DNA of 43,144 bases, from contig PLYO01000009.1 in NCBI GenBank assembly GCA_003151825.1, positions 1 to 43,144 of the forward strand, given 5' to 3'. This stretch comes from Ignavibacteriota bacterium. GTDB lineage: Bacteria > Bacteroidota > Ignavibacteria > Palsa-1295. The position numbers and the translations under genes are program-made. The notes below the pieces were generated by a model. That model did not search any database. It had not been told where the DNA came from and saw only the letters and a list, made by a program, of their open reading frames with translations. This document shows, piece by piece, positions 13,308-20,777 of the stretch; within the stretch, counting starts at the first letter, position 1, and every line of letters begins with the position of its first letter.

Positions 13308-14666
13308 ATGATACAAAATTTTACAATAGCGATAGTACTCCTTTTTCTTCCTTCACAATCTATTTGGGCGAAATCTTCTTCGAATTTAGAGGAGGTTATT
13401 GCTCAAATGCGTTCTAACGATCCTTCAATGTCTAAGCATGTTTCAGTTATATACTTGCTATCAAAACCAGTTTGTTTAAGTTGCTTTTCTGAGGTAAGAT
13501 ATGGCTGGAAAGAGATACCTTCTTGTCTGCGGCAAAATATTATTATTTATCTGTTGAGTGATGATATATCGGACGGCGAAATTAGTTCCTTCGCTCAAAT
13601 TCGTCATCTACCTAATATGATCTTTGAAGAAAATATTAAAAATCATGTGGCTTTAGTTGACACCGACGGTCATGTTATAGCATTTTACCACATTGGTAGC
13701 GCGAGCGGTTTTGAGCCTGCGTATCGAGTTGTTGATTCCCTCCTATTTCAGCGTGCTCTGAATTCAGCATCGTTAAAATTATCATTTGATACTTCTCAAG
13801 TAACTGGAACTTTTAACATCGTACCTGAGAATCCCACTATGTCTCATTTCAGATTCAACGCCATTCGAAATTCGATAGAAATTTTGGACATTCAATCTTC
13901 ACGGATTATTTCTTTAGACACGATGGGTCGCATTAATTTTGATACGGAGTTTAAGTTTTCTACAAGAACTGATTCAGTGGATCTATTACAGTACGCAGCT
14001 GAAAGTTCAAAGACTAATATGACCATGTCTTTCTTTAGGGGAACTAAAGGGATCGATACCGTCGTCTACGGAAAGAAAACACGTTTCTTTAAAAACTTCA
14101 AGCAAGTAATCAAAATGAAGGAAACAAATGAGATTGTATTTGACCCACCTTTCGGTCATTTCGTTTCTTCTGCGGAGGACGGAACTAATTTGTGGATATT
14201 TGGTGATGGACCAGGTTTTAACGTTAAAAAAGATTCACTTGTTGCCATACATATATGCAATCCAAACCTTCATTTGGATACTGTGAAAATTCCATTGCAT
14301 CAGAAGTTGCTTCCACATTTCTATGCTGCGGCATGTGAGCGTTCTTGTTATATTCTTCCTGATTCTGGCTCGATTATTCGTATTGATTCGGCAAATGAGA
14401 TCACCTATCAGCCTATGACGTGTGCTTTACCTGGCACAAGGATTTGTACATACGATAACGGGAATTCGACAATAGGGGTAATTCAGCAAATTGCTACTAA
14501 CCGTTATGCAATTTTTTTTGATACTAATGGCAGGAGAATTTCACCCCCAATTTTACTCCCGAATCATTCAGCATTTGCTGCTTTGTCTCCTGCGGGTAAA
14601 TTATTTACAGTATCTGTTTCGAGCCTTAATGCCGCCTTAATCATATCGAAGGCTCAAATTTTTTGA
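13308..14666 (+). CDS. Secreted protein with thioredoxin-like CxxC motif and possible beta-propeller
   Basis: 452 residues. The signal peptide is MIQNFTIAIVLLFLPSQSIWAKS. Residues about 44-140 look thioredoxin/TlpA-like: HVSVIYLLSKPVCLSCFSEVRYGW with CLSC following a Pro, then IIIYLLSDD, and VALVDTDGHVIAFYHIG. The remaining ~300 residues contain repeated beta-rich blocks (FNAIRNSIEILDIQSSRII, SFFRGTKGID, NLWIFGDG) that may form a six-bladed propeller, as in exported Bacteroidota proteins. No T9SS tail is seen. It is strongly AT-rich compared with the flanking T9SS genes, so it is probably imported together with the 12840 gene. The active-site CxxC suggests a redox role in the envelope (inference). 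Confidence 0.72.
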   Translation: MIQNFTIAIVLLFLPSQSIWAKSSSNLEEVIAQMRSNDPSMSKHVSVIYLLSKPVCLSCFSEVRYGWKEIPSCLRQNIIIYLLSDDISDGEISSFAQIRHLPNMIFEENIKNHVALVDTDGHVIAFYHIGSASGFEPAYRVVDSLLFQRALNSASLKLSFDTSQVTGTFNIVPENPTMSHFRFNAIRNSIEILDIQSSRIISLDTMGRINFDTEFKFSTRTDSVDLLQYAAESSKTNMTMSFFRGTKGIDTVVYGKKTRFFKNFKQVIKMKETNEIVFDPPFGHFVSSAEDGTNLWIFGDGPGFNVKKDSLVAIHICNPNLHLDTVKIPLHQKLLPHFYAAACERSCYILPDSGSIIRIDSANEITYQPMTCALPGTRICTYDNGNSTIGVIQQIATNRYAIFFDTNGRRISPPILLPNHSAFAALSPAGKLFTVSVSSLNAALIISKAQIF

Positions 14667-14684
14667 TTAATAATTTCTTACATG

Positions 14685-14715
14685 GGTGATTTAGCTTTCT
14701 TGTTCAAAAATCACC
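14685..14715 (+). repeat. Inverted repeat GGTGATTT / AAATCACC before the BNR gene
   Basis: GGTGATTT (14685-14692) and AAATCACC (14708-14715) form an 8-bp stem 12 bp upstream of the start at 14728. It could be an operator, or a weak transcript end for the 13308 gene (no T-run). Confidence 0.4.
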
Positions 14716-14727
14716 AAACACGTTTCA

Positions 14728-16566
14728 ATGCCTGGTTGGTCATTTTTTATCTCTGCACTTTGTCTCGCTACAATTCTTCACGCGCAGCCGTGGGAACCCG
14801 TTGGCGGGGAATCGTTCGAGGCTATCGCGGGCGTGGAGGATGGTTCCCTTCTTCTTGTCGCATATCCCGGAACGATTCTTCGCAGCACGGATACGGGCGT
14901 AACGTGGAGCGAGGTGTATCGCGGCTCTGCAAGGCTCAGCGGGTTCGGACGTGCGCAGCACGTCCCTACGGATTGGGTTATCGCGTATGGCGATAGCGGC
15001 TATGCGATCGTTTCGTTGGATAGCGGAAGAACATGGAATGCTTGTAGCGCCGGCGTCCTCGCCGGTTCCCCTTTTCCTCAACTGCGGGGACCGGCGGGGA
15101 CGCCGGCGCTACATGATAAGATTAATAGCTACGCATTTGCAGGTTCATTGTACTATGCCGTCGGCGAGCCGGGATTGATGTACGTGTGGGATACCATATC
15201 CCGCGCGTGGCGGGAACTTCATCGGGCGCCGTATGCGGAAAATCCAGTCGAGCGGGGTGTCGGGCTGGAAGCACCGACCTACGCGGAGTCAGGAGCGATT
15301 ATTGATTTTTCCACTCCCGCCTGTGGCGCCATCGCGCTTGGGAACCGGATGTTCTTTACTTACGATTCGGGCGTGACGTGGCGAGAAACCGTTCTGCCGG
15401 ATACGAATTCCATCTCCTCGTTCTTTTTACTCTCGGATACGGCCACGCTCATTGGCATGATAGATGGCAGGTTGTATTATTGGAACCGTTCCGTGGATGG
15501 CTATGTGCGGTGCGATTCGATTTTGTATTCACCACAGAACCCCTCTCCTTTCCAAGGAGAGGGGCAGGGGAGAGGTCGGGCGGAGCAAGAGAAGTCCATT
15601 CTTCAAATCGGATGGAAGGATGCGTTCGGCGCGGAACTCTTCGTCCTCACCGATTCGGAGTTGTATAGCCTGAGCGCCGATCTTCATGCGTCGTCTTCTT
15701 ACGATTTGCCGCTGCGTCCGGGCGAGCGGGCGGTCTCCGCGAGTTTTCCCAATCCGTATGTCGGGTTCCTGCTCACCGATTCTGTGCAGCGCATCGATAC
15801 CATCACAACCGATGGCCGCGACACGACGATGATCCGCGATACCAGCTACATTTACCGTTCCTTAGACGGCGGCGCAACATGGACGCTCGCGCTGAAAAAC
15901 ATTCCCGGACTTACGAACATGTTTTTCGTAAACGTGAAGCGTGGGTTCGCGTGCGGAGCGAACGGCCTGATAATGGTTACCAACGATAGCGGCACGACCT
16001 GGGGTCGAGCGTGGTCCATGACAAAGCAAAACCTGCGCTCGGTCCGCTTTGTCAACGATAGCATCGGTTATGCCGTGGGCGATAGCGGGACGGTGCTGCT
16101 TACGCAGAACGCGGGAAGGATGTGGCGTCCCGTTCCGCCGGAACCTATTTTTACGCATCCAACGACAGAATATACGAGCATCGCTTTTCCAAATCCGCAT
16201 ACGGTTTACATAATATCGCACGATCGCGGAGATAAATCGACGATTAAAATTCCCGCAAGCTTTCGGATCAACCGGCGCCGCCAGCAGCGTGCCACGCTTT
16301 CGGTTTCCGCGCGCCCCGATCCGAGCGCCGGCGAGGTCACCTTCGATATTCGCCTGGCCGGCACACCAAATTATGGAGCGATGCCGGAACTGAAAGTCTG
16401 TGACATGAGTGGGAAATCCCTCTATGAAGCGAGTTCATTCAAAACAATCTCCACGAACGAGTGGAATGTGGATGCGGATTTAACGTCTCTTCAACCGGGC
16501 CCTTACACGGCGCTCGTTACCATAGCCGGACAGACGGCGCTGGCGAAATTTTTGATTCAGCATTGA
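14728..16566 (+). CDS. Secreted BNR-repeat T9SS protein with two repeat insertions in frame
   Basis: 612 residues. The signal peptide is MPGWSFFISALCLATILHAQ. Asp-box motifs (STDTGVTWSEVY, SLDSGRTWNA, TYDSGVTWRE, SLDGGATWTLA, TNDSGTTWGRA, TQNAGRMWRP) mark a Ycf48/BNR propeller. The C-terminal T9SS domain includes ELKVCDMSGKSLYEA and LQPGPYTALVTIAG. Two palindromic elements interrupt the frame without breaking it: 15043-15113 (CSAGVLAGSPFPQLRGPAG in translation) and 15540-15578 (NPSPFQGEGQGRGRAEQ). Both lie between repeats, where loops should tolerate them. The gene is the third BNR/T9SS paralogue of the window and is followed by the HTH gene at 16624. Confidence 0.85.
   Translation: MPGWSFFISALCLATILHAQPWEPVGGESFEAIAGVEDGSLLLVAYPGTILRSTDTGVTWSEVYRGSARLSGFGRAQHVPTDWVIAYGDSGYAIVSLDSGRTWNACSAGVLAGSPFPQLRGPAGTPALHDKINSYAFAGSLYYAVGEPGLMYVWDTISRAWRELHRAPYAENPVERGVGLEAPTYAESGAIIDFSTPACGAIALGNRMFFTYDSGVTWRETVLPDTNSISSFFLLSDTATLIGMIDGRLYYWNRSVDGYVRCDSILYSPQNPSPFQGEGQGRGRAEQEKSILQIGWKDAFGAELFVLTDSELYSLSADLHASSSYDLPLRPGERAVSASFPNPYVGFLLTDSVQRIDTITTDGRDTTMIRDTSYIYRSLDGGATWTLALKNIPGLTNMFFVNVKRGFACGANGLIMVTNDSGTTWGRAWSMTKQNLRSVRFVNDSIGYAVGDSGTVLLTQNAGRMWRPVPPEPIFTHPTTEYTSIAFPNPHTVYIISHDRGDKSTIKIPASFRINRRRQQRATLSVSARPDPSAGEVTFDIRLAGTPNYGAMPELKVCDMSGKSLYEASSFKTISTNEWNVDADLTSLQPGPYTALVTIAGQTALAKFLIQH
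15043..15113. repeat. Palindromic repeat element inside a coding sequence
   Basis: The ends TGTAGCGCCGGCGTCC and GGACGCCGGCGCTACA are perfect inverted complements, and CGCCGGT/ACCGGCG pairs further inside. The 71-bp element has the TGTAGC...GCTACA ends also seen at 1443-1517, so the two probably belong to one broad REP-like class. Confidence 0.8.
15540..15578. repeat. CCCCTCTCCTT palindrome inside a coding sequence
   Basis: CCCCTCTCCTT (15540-15550) and AAGGAGAGGGG (15554-15564) form a perfect 11-bp stem followed by CAGGGGAGAGG. It is the same family as the element at 2070-2092, whose tail is CAGGGGGTGG. Confidence 0.8.
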
Positions 16567-16623
16567 AACCATGAAATTATAACACATACAGTAGTTCCTT
16601 AACATAATAATAGTTTAGTTACC

Positions 16624-16935
16624 ATGCCACGCAATCGCTTTGTACGGCATTTGCCTGCGGGCACCACGTGGGAAGTCCTGAATACCGCCTCCGATGGCGG
16701 ATTACTGGAGCGTGCCCGCAAATTACGCGCGGAGTATAACTTCACGTGGATGGAATCGAAATGTGTTACCCCGCTTGAACGCAGATACACTAACGGCGAA
16801 ATCGCTGAGATATTCAACATCACTCCGCACACAGTCGATAACCACACGAGCAGTGTCCACCATAAAGCGAATATCCCGCAAAATGTAAATCTTTCAGTAG
16901 CTTTCTTACAGCCACTACATCAGAAAGAAAACTAA
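16624..16935 (+). CDS. Degenerate LuxR/GerE-type HTH protein
   Basis: 103 residues. Residues 59-88 (LERRYTNGEIAEIFNITPHTVDNHTSSVHHKANI) follow the GerE helix-turn-helix pattern (NKEIA, ISPHTVKTH, then the last helix), but about eight residues of the usual first helix between LTPRE and the NKEIA part are missing. The N-terminal half (RHLPAGTTWEVLNTASDGGLLERARKLR) matches no domain I know. The low conservation and deletion suggest a decaying or highly diverged regulator. It stands alone between two secreted-protein genes, with an AT-rich upstream gap. Confidence 0.55.
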   Translation: MPRNRFVRHLPAGTTWEVLNTASDGGLLERARKLRAEYNFTWMESKCVTPLERRYTNGEIAEIFNITPHTVDNHTSSVHHKANIPQNVNLSVAFLQPLHQKEN

Positions 16936-16976
16936 AACAGGAGTTTTTCCGGGAGTTCAATTCAGAAGAAGCGTTG

Positions 16977-16984
16977 TATTTTTG
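16977..16984 (+). promoter_or_regulatory. Bacteroidota -7 box TATTTTTG
   Basis: It matches TAnnTTTG. It would start a transcript about 280 nt before the Cys-rich gene at 17272, giving a long leader. A -33 TTG-like element is not clear. Confidence 0.45.
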
Positions 16985-17131
16985 TGTCCAATAAAACGCG
17001 GTTTGCTGCCGGGTCATAAAAAAGTTTTCCAATCCCATGTGCGTGCCGGTAAGCTACATTATTAATCGACCAAAAAATAGACACCTTACCGGAACTGCCG
17101 GGGATAAAGAAAAAAGGCCATCACCATTTGG

Positions 17132-17223
17132 ATGAGCGATCATCCATCGGGCGAGAGCCTTCGTTTAATTGCATCTAAAACCCCGCTAACCCGGGCCGGG
17201 CATGTGCGAATTAAATCGCTCAT
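17132..17223 (+). ncRNA. Structured 5' leader RNA of the Cys-rich protein operon
   Basis: An outer stem ATGAGCGA (17132-17139) with TCGCTCAT (17216-17223) is perfect. Inside it, TTTAATTGCA (about 17164-17173) pairs with TGCGAATTAAA (about 17205-17215) with one bulge, enclosing a C/G-rich loop (CCCCG...CGGG). A further stem could form in 17140-17163. This closed multi-stem junction 48 nt upstream of a start codon resembles a riboswitch or a protein-binding leader. It does not match the glycine, TPP, cobalamin, SAM or c-di-GMP aptamers that I know. Confidence 0.5.
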
Positions 17224-17271
17224 GGCACCGGCCCGGAAGCGGATTTCAAACTACTTAATCCAAGAACAACC

Positions 17272-18084
17272 ATGAAATCCAAAAAGATTTCCAACCAAAA
17301 AACGGGAAACGCCGCGGCCCGATCCAACTCGCGGATTTCTTCACTGTGGCTCGCCTCTGGCTTGAGCCGCACAACCCTTTCGGCGCGGAGGGCCAGACGA
17401 ACCCTGACGGGACTTGCTGCGTTAGCTGCAATGATGACACTTCTTTGCAGCGCCGCTTTTATTACTACGAACGCCCGGGCGCAAGGGGGTGGGGAGTGCC
17501 CTACTACTGACACACTCGGGCCGTGGTATGGGCTGAACGTTACAAATGAATACATCCCATGCTGGGTGCAGATTGGCTGGTGCTGGCGAATCGTCGGCGG
17601 GAATCTCCAAATTTGGATCGACTATGTCGTTCCGATGGATCCCACCTGCGACTCACTAAATCCCGTTACCCTGATTAACACTGCCGATAGCTCGCTCATG
17701 CATGATGATAGTCTCATCTGCGCGCTAACACCCGATGATACCGACACAACACACGTCATTCCTTATTGTCCAAGCGAACTAAACACTGTCACGACGATAC
17801 AAACCGAGTGCTGGAAGTATGCGGGAATCGGCCCACCGAGCCCTGCGGGTGTTTTCCCACAATACGGCTACACTACGTGCTGGAATGACTCTACGGAAGA
17901 GACCACTTGCTATAAGTCCTGCTCGGTATGCTGCACTCGTCCACCCGGACACCCTGCCATTGTCCAATACTCGGATTGTTCGAGCTGGACCGAGGACGGT
18001 TCGAGTTGTCCGCCGCCGCCGCCACTTGGCCCCTGGCTACTAAATCAGTGCTATGATATAGGATGTGGCGGCTGGACCTGGTAA
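17272..18084 (+). CDS. Cys-rich secreted protein, unknown
   Basis: 270 residues with an unusually long N-terminus: a basic stretch of about 50 residues (SRTTLSARRARRTLTG) before the hydrophobic segment LAALAAMMTLLCSAAFITTNARA. The mature part is rich in Cys and Trp (CPTTDTLGPWYGLN, CWVQIGWCWRIV, CYKSCSVCCTRPP, CYDIGCGGWTW) with about 18 Cys, so several disulfide bonds or metal sites are likely. A homologous motif, GPW-x-x-N, occurs near both ends of the mature part. No T9SS tail. The stop is 4 bp from the start of the 18089 gene, so the two are probably translationally coupled. The leader upstream is strongly structured. Function unknown. Confidence 0.75.
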   Translation: MKSKKISNQKTGNAAARSNSRISSLWLASGLSRTTLSARRARRTLTGLAALAAMMTLLCSAAFITTNARAQGGGECPTTDTLGPWYGLNVTNEYIPCWVQIGWCWRIVGGNLQIWIDYVVPMDPTCDSLNPVTLINTADSSLMHDDSLICALTPDDTDTTHVIPYCPSELNTVTTIQTECWKYAGIGPPSPAGVFPQYGYTTCWNDSTEETTCYKSCSVCCTRPPGHPAIVQYSDCSSWTEDGSSCPPPPPLGPWLLNQCYDIGCGGWTW

Positions 18085-18088
18085 TAAC

Positions 18089-19588
18089 ATGCAACGAAAC
18101 CTTCGAACGCTATTTCTTATCGCGGGCTGCCTCTGTCACCTCCTGGTGGCAGAGGCGAAGGCCCAGTGGCTCTGGCAGGTCGAGCAGTATCCGAATGACG
18201 ATGGCACGCCCGTTCTCTACTCTCTCTCGTGCGCTGGCAATAATTGTACGCTCTGCGAGATTCCGGAACCTCCCTACTTCTACTTCGAGCGGACGACAGA
18301 TGGCGGCCTGACATGGACCCAGCAGGATCCCGGCATCGGCAATAAAGATGGCGACAACAATAATCTTGTCAAAGCCGTACAACAAATAGATTCGCTCAAT
18401 GTGGTTGCTGTCGGAAACAGTAACTTAATTCTTCGATCTACGGATGCTGGCGTTACCTGGTTCCATCAGTCGCCGCCAGCGACAAACCCACCATGCTCTT
18501 CTGTTGCAAATGAGGATTTTTCCGATTCGATGAGCGGCATTGCGACTATTGCCAAAGACTCCGTTTACAGCAGCAAGGGAGGAGATACGGTCATCTATTT
18601 TACGTGGTCCTTTGTCATCACCACATCCGATGCTGGCGCGCATTGGGCAGTTGTCCCACCGCTGGTTCCCGGCGGAGCTTATGTCGAATCCACAACCGAT
18701 AACAGCGCGCATTGGGTCGTTGCGCCACTGGTTCCCGGCGGAGGTGCGCATGATTACGGTGGTGGTGTTCATGCTTATGGCGGTGGGAAGTTCAGGGTAT
18801 TCGATTTCATTGGGAATAAAACTTACACGACAACGGATTCCTGGCATTCGGTCGATACTGGTGAGTCCCTTCCCGATTCGATTCCTGGATCCGGATTTTA
18901 CTACCAGGTAGAACAACCTGCCTTAAGTATTATTTTCGCCGGTGGGGATACCATCCTGATACCAACGCGGGGAAGTTTCCCCGGTAAATCGCTCGTACCC
19001 ATCGTATTCCGTTCCTTTGACGGCGGCGACCACTGGCAGGCTCCCGATACGACGGGGAGGGAGTTATTATACTCCAGTTACACGCCATTCAATCGCGATA
19101 CGATCGCCGAAGGAGAGGGATATATCTGGCCGGATACCACGAATTACAAGTGTCCTTTTGGATATGGCAAGATTTATCTCAGCACTGACCGTGGCAATAC
19201 CTGGCGTACCGTAATCGATTCTTTCCAGTATGAGCCGGTTTCGGGTTATTATGGGGGATTTGCTATAACCGGCATCGCGCTCATGCCCAATGGCTCGATC
19301 CTTGCGACCTACGGGAACAAGAATTCCTTCATTGCGCTCGCGCTTCCGCCAACGCCGGACTTGGTTCAATCACCGGAAAAAATTACTTCTTCTCTGAGTC
19401 TCTTTCCCAATCCCGCAACGAGCGTTCTGAATTTCGAACCTCCTTCCGGAACTTTTACAATTTCCGATCCTTTAGGCCGCAATTACGATGTCCCCCACAT
19501 CGGCAGTAAACTCGATGTTTCCGCGCTCCCTCCCGGCGTGTATTTCGTAAGCGATGGCGCGAGCCGGACGAAGTTTGTGAAGGAATAG
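18089..19588 (+). CDS. Secreted BNR-repeat protein with T9SS sorting domain
   Basis: 499 residues from ATG 18089, giving the signal peptide MQRNLRTLFLIAGCLCHLLV then AEAKAQ; an in-frame start at 18065 would overlap the previous gene. Asp-box motifs (TTDGGLTWTQ, STDAGVTWFH, SFDGGDHWQ, STDRGNTWRT) suggest a BNR/Ycf48-type propeller. Around residues 185-225 a short tandem duplication repeats TSDAGAHWAVVPPLVPGG as TTDNSAHWVVAPLVPGG, followed by the Gly-rich DYGGGVHAYGGG. The C-terminal T9SS domain has SLFPNPATSVLNFEPP, ISDPLGRNYDV and LPPGVYFVSDGASRTKFVKE, nearly the tail of the 10622 protein. It is probably cotranscribed with the Cys-rich gene. Confidence 0.88.
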   Translation: MQRNLRTLFLIAGCLCHLLVAEAKAQWLWQVEQYPNDDGTPVLYSLSCAGNNCTLCEIPEPPYFYFERTTDGGLTWTQQDPGIGNKDGDNNNLVKAVQQIDSLNVVAVGNSNLILRSTDAGVTWFHQSPPATNPPCSSVANEDFSDSMSGIATIAKDSVYSSKGGDTVIYFTWSFVITTSDAGAHWAVVPPLVPGGAYVESTTDNSAHWVVAPLVPGGGAHDYGGGVHAYGGGKFRVFDFIGNKTYTTTDSWHSVDTGESLPDSIPGSGFYYQVEQPALSIIFAGGDTILIPTRGSFPGKSLVPIVFRSFDGGDHWQAPDTTGRELLYSSYTPFNRDTIAEGEGYIWPDTTNYKCPFGYGKIYLSTDRGNTWRTVIDSFQYEPVSGYYGGFAITGIALMPNGSILATYGNKNSFIALALPPTPDLVQSPEKITSSLSLFPNPATSVLNFEPPSGTFTISDPLGRNYDVPHIGSKLDVSALPPGVYFVSDGASRTKFVKE

Positions 19589-19693
19589 TCCCATCCCTAA
19601 AAAATAATAGTTTTCTCTCAAGATTTTTTCTTGCGAAAATGTGTCAAATTGTGGGGAAAAGTACTTAGCATAGAAAATACTTTAAGTAAATGC

Positions 19694-19724
19694 TTGACAT
19701 TGCCGATTTTTCATCGTATATTTG
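19694..19724 (+). promoter_or_regulatory. Promoter of rlpA
   Basis: TTGACA (19694-19699) and TATATTTG (19717-19724) are separated by 17 bp. The second box fits both a sigma-70 -10 and the Bacteroidota TAnnTTTG. The rlpA start is 27 bp later. Confidence 0.75.
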
Positions 19725-19750
19725 TATGATTAAGAACGTAACACTTGTAG

Positions 19751-20161
19751 ATGAAAGCTTCTTTGCCGGCGTTTAGGGCGATAAAAATCGCGGTAGCGAT
19801 CATGGTCGTGGCGGGGCCACTGACCGGGTGCGCCGCTCGTCCGGCAATGCTGGTCAAGCCTGCCCAGGAGGGTATTGCATCCTATTATTCGAACGATTTC
19901 GTAGGACGCAAGACCTCGAGCGGCGAAATTTTTGACAATTCGAAATTCACGGCCGCGCATCGGACGTATCCATTCGGCACCATCGTGAAGGTCACGAACC
20001 TCACGACGAATGCCAATGTGGAAGTGCGCATCAACGATCGCGGCCCGGTAAAGCAGGAGAGAGTTATTGACCTTAGTTTTGCTGCGGCAAAAGCCATCGG
20101 CATCGACCGCGCGGGCTTGGCTCGCGTGCGGTTGGATGTAGTGAAATGGGGAAAAGTTTGA
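19751..20161 (+). CDS. rlpA: RlpA-like septal lipoprotein (DPBB domain)
   Basis: 136 residues. A lipoprotein signal with LTGC (Cys27) predicts a lipid anchor. The mature part is a double-psi beta-barrel: GIASYYSNDFVGRKTSSGEIFD, FTAAHRTYPFGTIVKVTNL, VEVRINDRGP and RVIDLSFAAAKAIGI, the RlpA signature including the catalytic Asp of INDRGP. RlpA binds or cleaves denuded peptidoglycan at the septum. The C-terminal SPOR domain found in many RlpA proteins is absent, as in shorter homologues. It stands alone, with its own promoter, between the T9SS genes and tRNA-Arg. Confidence 0.92.
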   Translation: MKASLPAFRAIKIAVAIMVVAGPLTGCAARPAMLVKPAQEGIASYYSNDFVGRKTSSGEIFDNSKFTAAHRTYPFGTIVKVTNLTTNANVEVRINDRGPVKQERVIDLSFAAAKAIGIDRAGLARVRLDVVKWGKV

Positions 20162-20163
20162 AG

Positions 20164-20205
20164 TAAGAAGTAAGAGGTAAGAAGTAAGAGGTAAGAAGTA
20201 AGAGG
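20164..20205 (+). repeat. Three tandem copies of a 14-bp repeat
   Basis: TAAGAAGTAAGAGG occurs at 20164-20177, 20178-20191 and 20192-20205 without mismatch, directly after the rlpA stop. Confidence 0.85.
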
Positions 20206-20306
20206 CGAAAAAGAGTGGGCATGCGGATGTCGAACGAAGAGGGAGCGAGGTTGCTATAGGGGCAGACTTCAAACGGAGGTCGGTGACGACGTGATCTCTT
20301 CGTTCG

Positions 20307-20355
20307 CTCCGCCCTATATTTCCGAGGCCATTAGCTTCGGGACGATAGGGCGGAG
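20307..20355. repeat. Nested palindromic hairpin (REP-like)
   Basis: CTCCGCCCTAT (20307-20317) and ATAGGGCGGAG (20345-20355) form a perfect 11-bp stem enclosing a second stem CCGAGGC/GCTTCGG. It occupies intergenic DNA and resembles other REP-like elements of the window in size only. Confidence 0.65.
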
Positions 20356-20541
20356 CTCTAAATGCCAAGAATAGGCCGTTATGACCGATTTTTGGAAAAA
20401 AATAAAAAAAAGACTCAGGAAGCTGTAACAAAACTCGAATTGCGAGGTTGTTTGGTAGCTTCTTATCCGCTTCAAGCCGCGAAGCCGGAAATTGGCCGAC
20501 CCTAAATTTCGAGTTTTCACTCGGGGTGCTGATTTCTTTCG

Positions 20542-20549
20542 TATCTTTG
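20542..20549 (+). promoter_or_regulatory. Bacteroidota -7 box TATCTTTG upstream of tRNA-Arg
   Basis: It matches TAnnTTTG and is identical to the box at 11965-11972. It lies 86 nt upstream of the tRNA, in line with a processed precursor. Confidence 0.5.
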
Positions 20550-20635
20550 TAGCGGGAAGATCGTCCGTGCGAACGGAAGACGGGGAGTTTGCCCCGGCCT
20601 GCGAGCAAAAGCCGGCGATGCTCGCAAAGGACTTT

Positions 20636-20709
20636 GCGCCCGTAGTTCAACTGGATAGAACGTTGGATTCCGGTTCCAAAGGCTGAGGGTTCAAGTCCTT
20701 CCGGGCGCG
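20636..20709 (+). tRNA. tRNA-Arg (anticodon CCG)
   Basis: A 74-nt cloverleaf: acceptor GCGCCCG/CGGGCGC, D stem GTTC/GAAC, anticodon stem TTGGA/TCCAA with loop TTCCGGT, T arm GAGGG-TTCAAGT-CCTTC (one G-U). The anticodon is CCG at 20670-20672, which reads CGG. CCA is not encoded. The next gene begins 68 bp downstream; no integrase or attachment copy of the tRNA end was found. Confidence 0.95.
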
Positions 20710-20777
20710 CAAAAGCCGGAATGGGAAAAGCCCGAAACGGCTGGCGGTAATAAGTAAAAAGTTTTTAGTATCGGCGG

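Larger units (their letters stand above)
16936..17271 (+). other. 336-bp gap with promoter and structured leader
   Basis: No coding frame is supported here. It contains a Bacteroidota -7 box (16977-16984) and the leader described separately. CCGGTAAG (about 17047) pairs with CTTACCGG (about 17087) in its first part. Confidence 0.6.
20162..20635 (+). other. 474-bp gap with repeats, hairpin and tRNA promoter
   Basis: No coding frame is supported. In order it holds a tandem repeat (20164-20205), a nested hairpin (20307-20355), a Bacteroidota -7 box (20542-20549), and two small hairpins just upstream of the tRNA: CGGGG/CCCCG and GCGAGCA/TGCTCGC (about 20601-20625). Confidence 0.6.

Noticed and set aside
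20164-20205. Tandem repeats as a CRISPR array
   Set aside because: There are no spacers; the units are contiguous 14-mers without cas genes nearby.
19730-20650. Antisense frame of 306 residues across rlpA and the following gap
   Set aside because: It crosses the real rlpA gene, simple repeats and part of the tRNA; no domain is seen.
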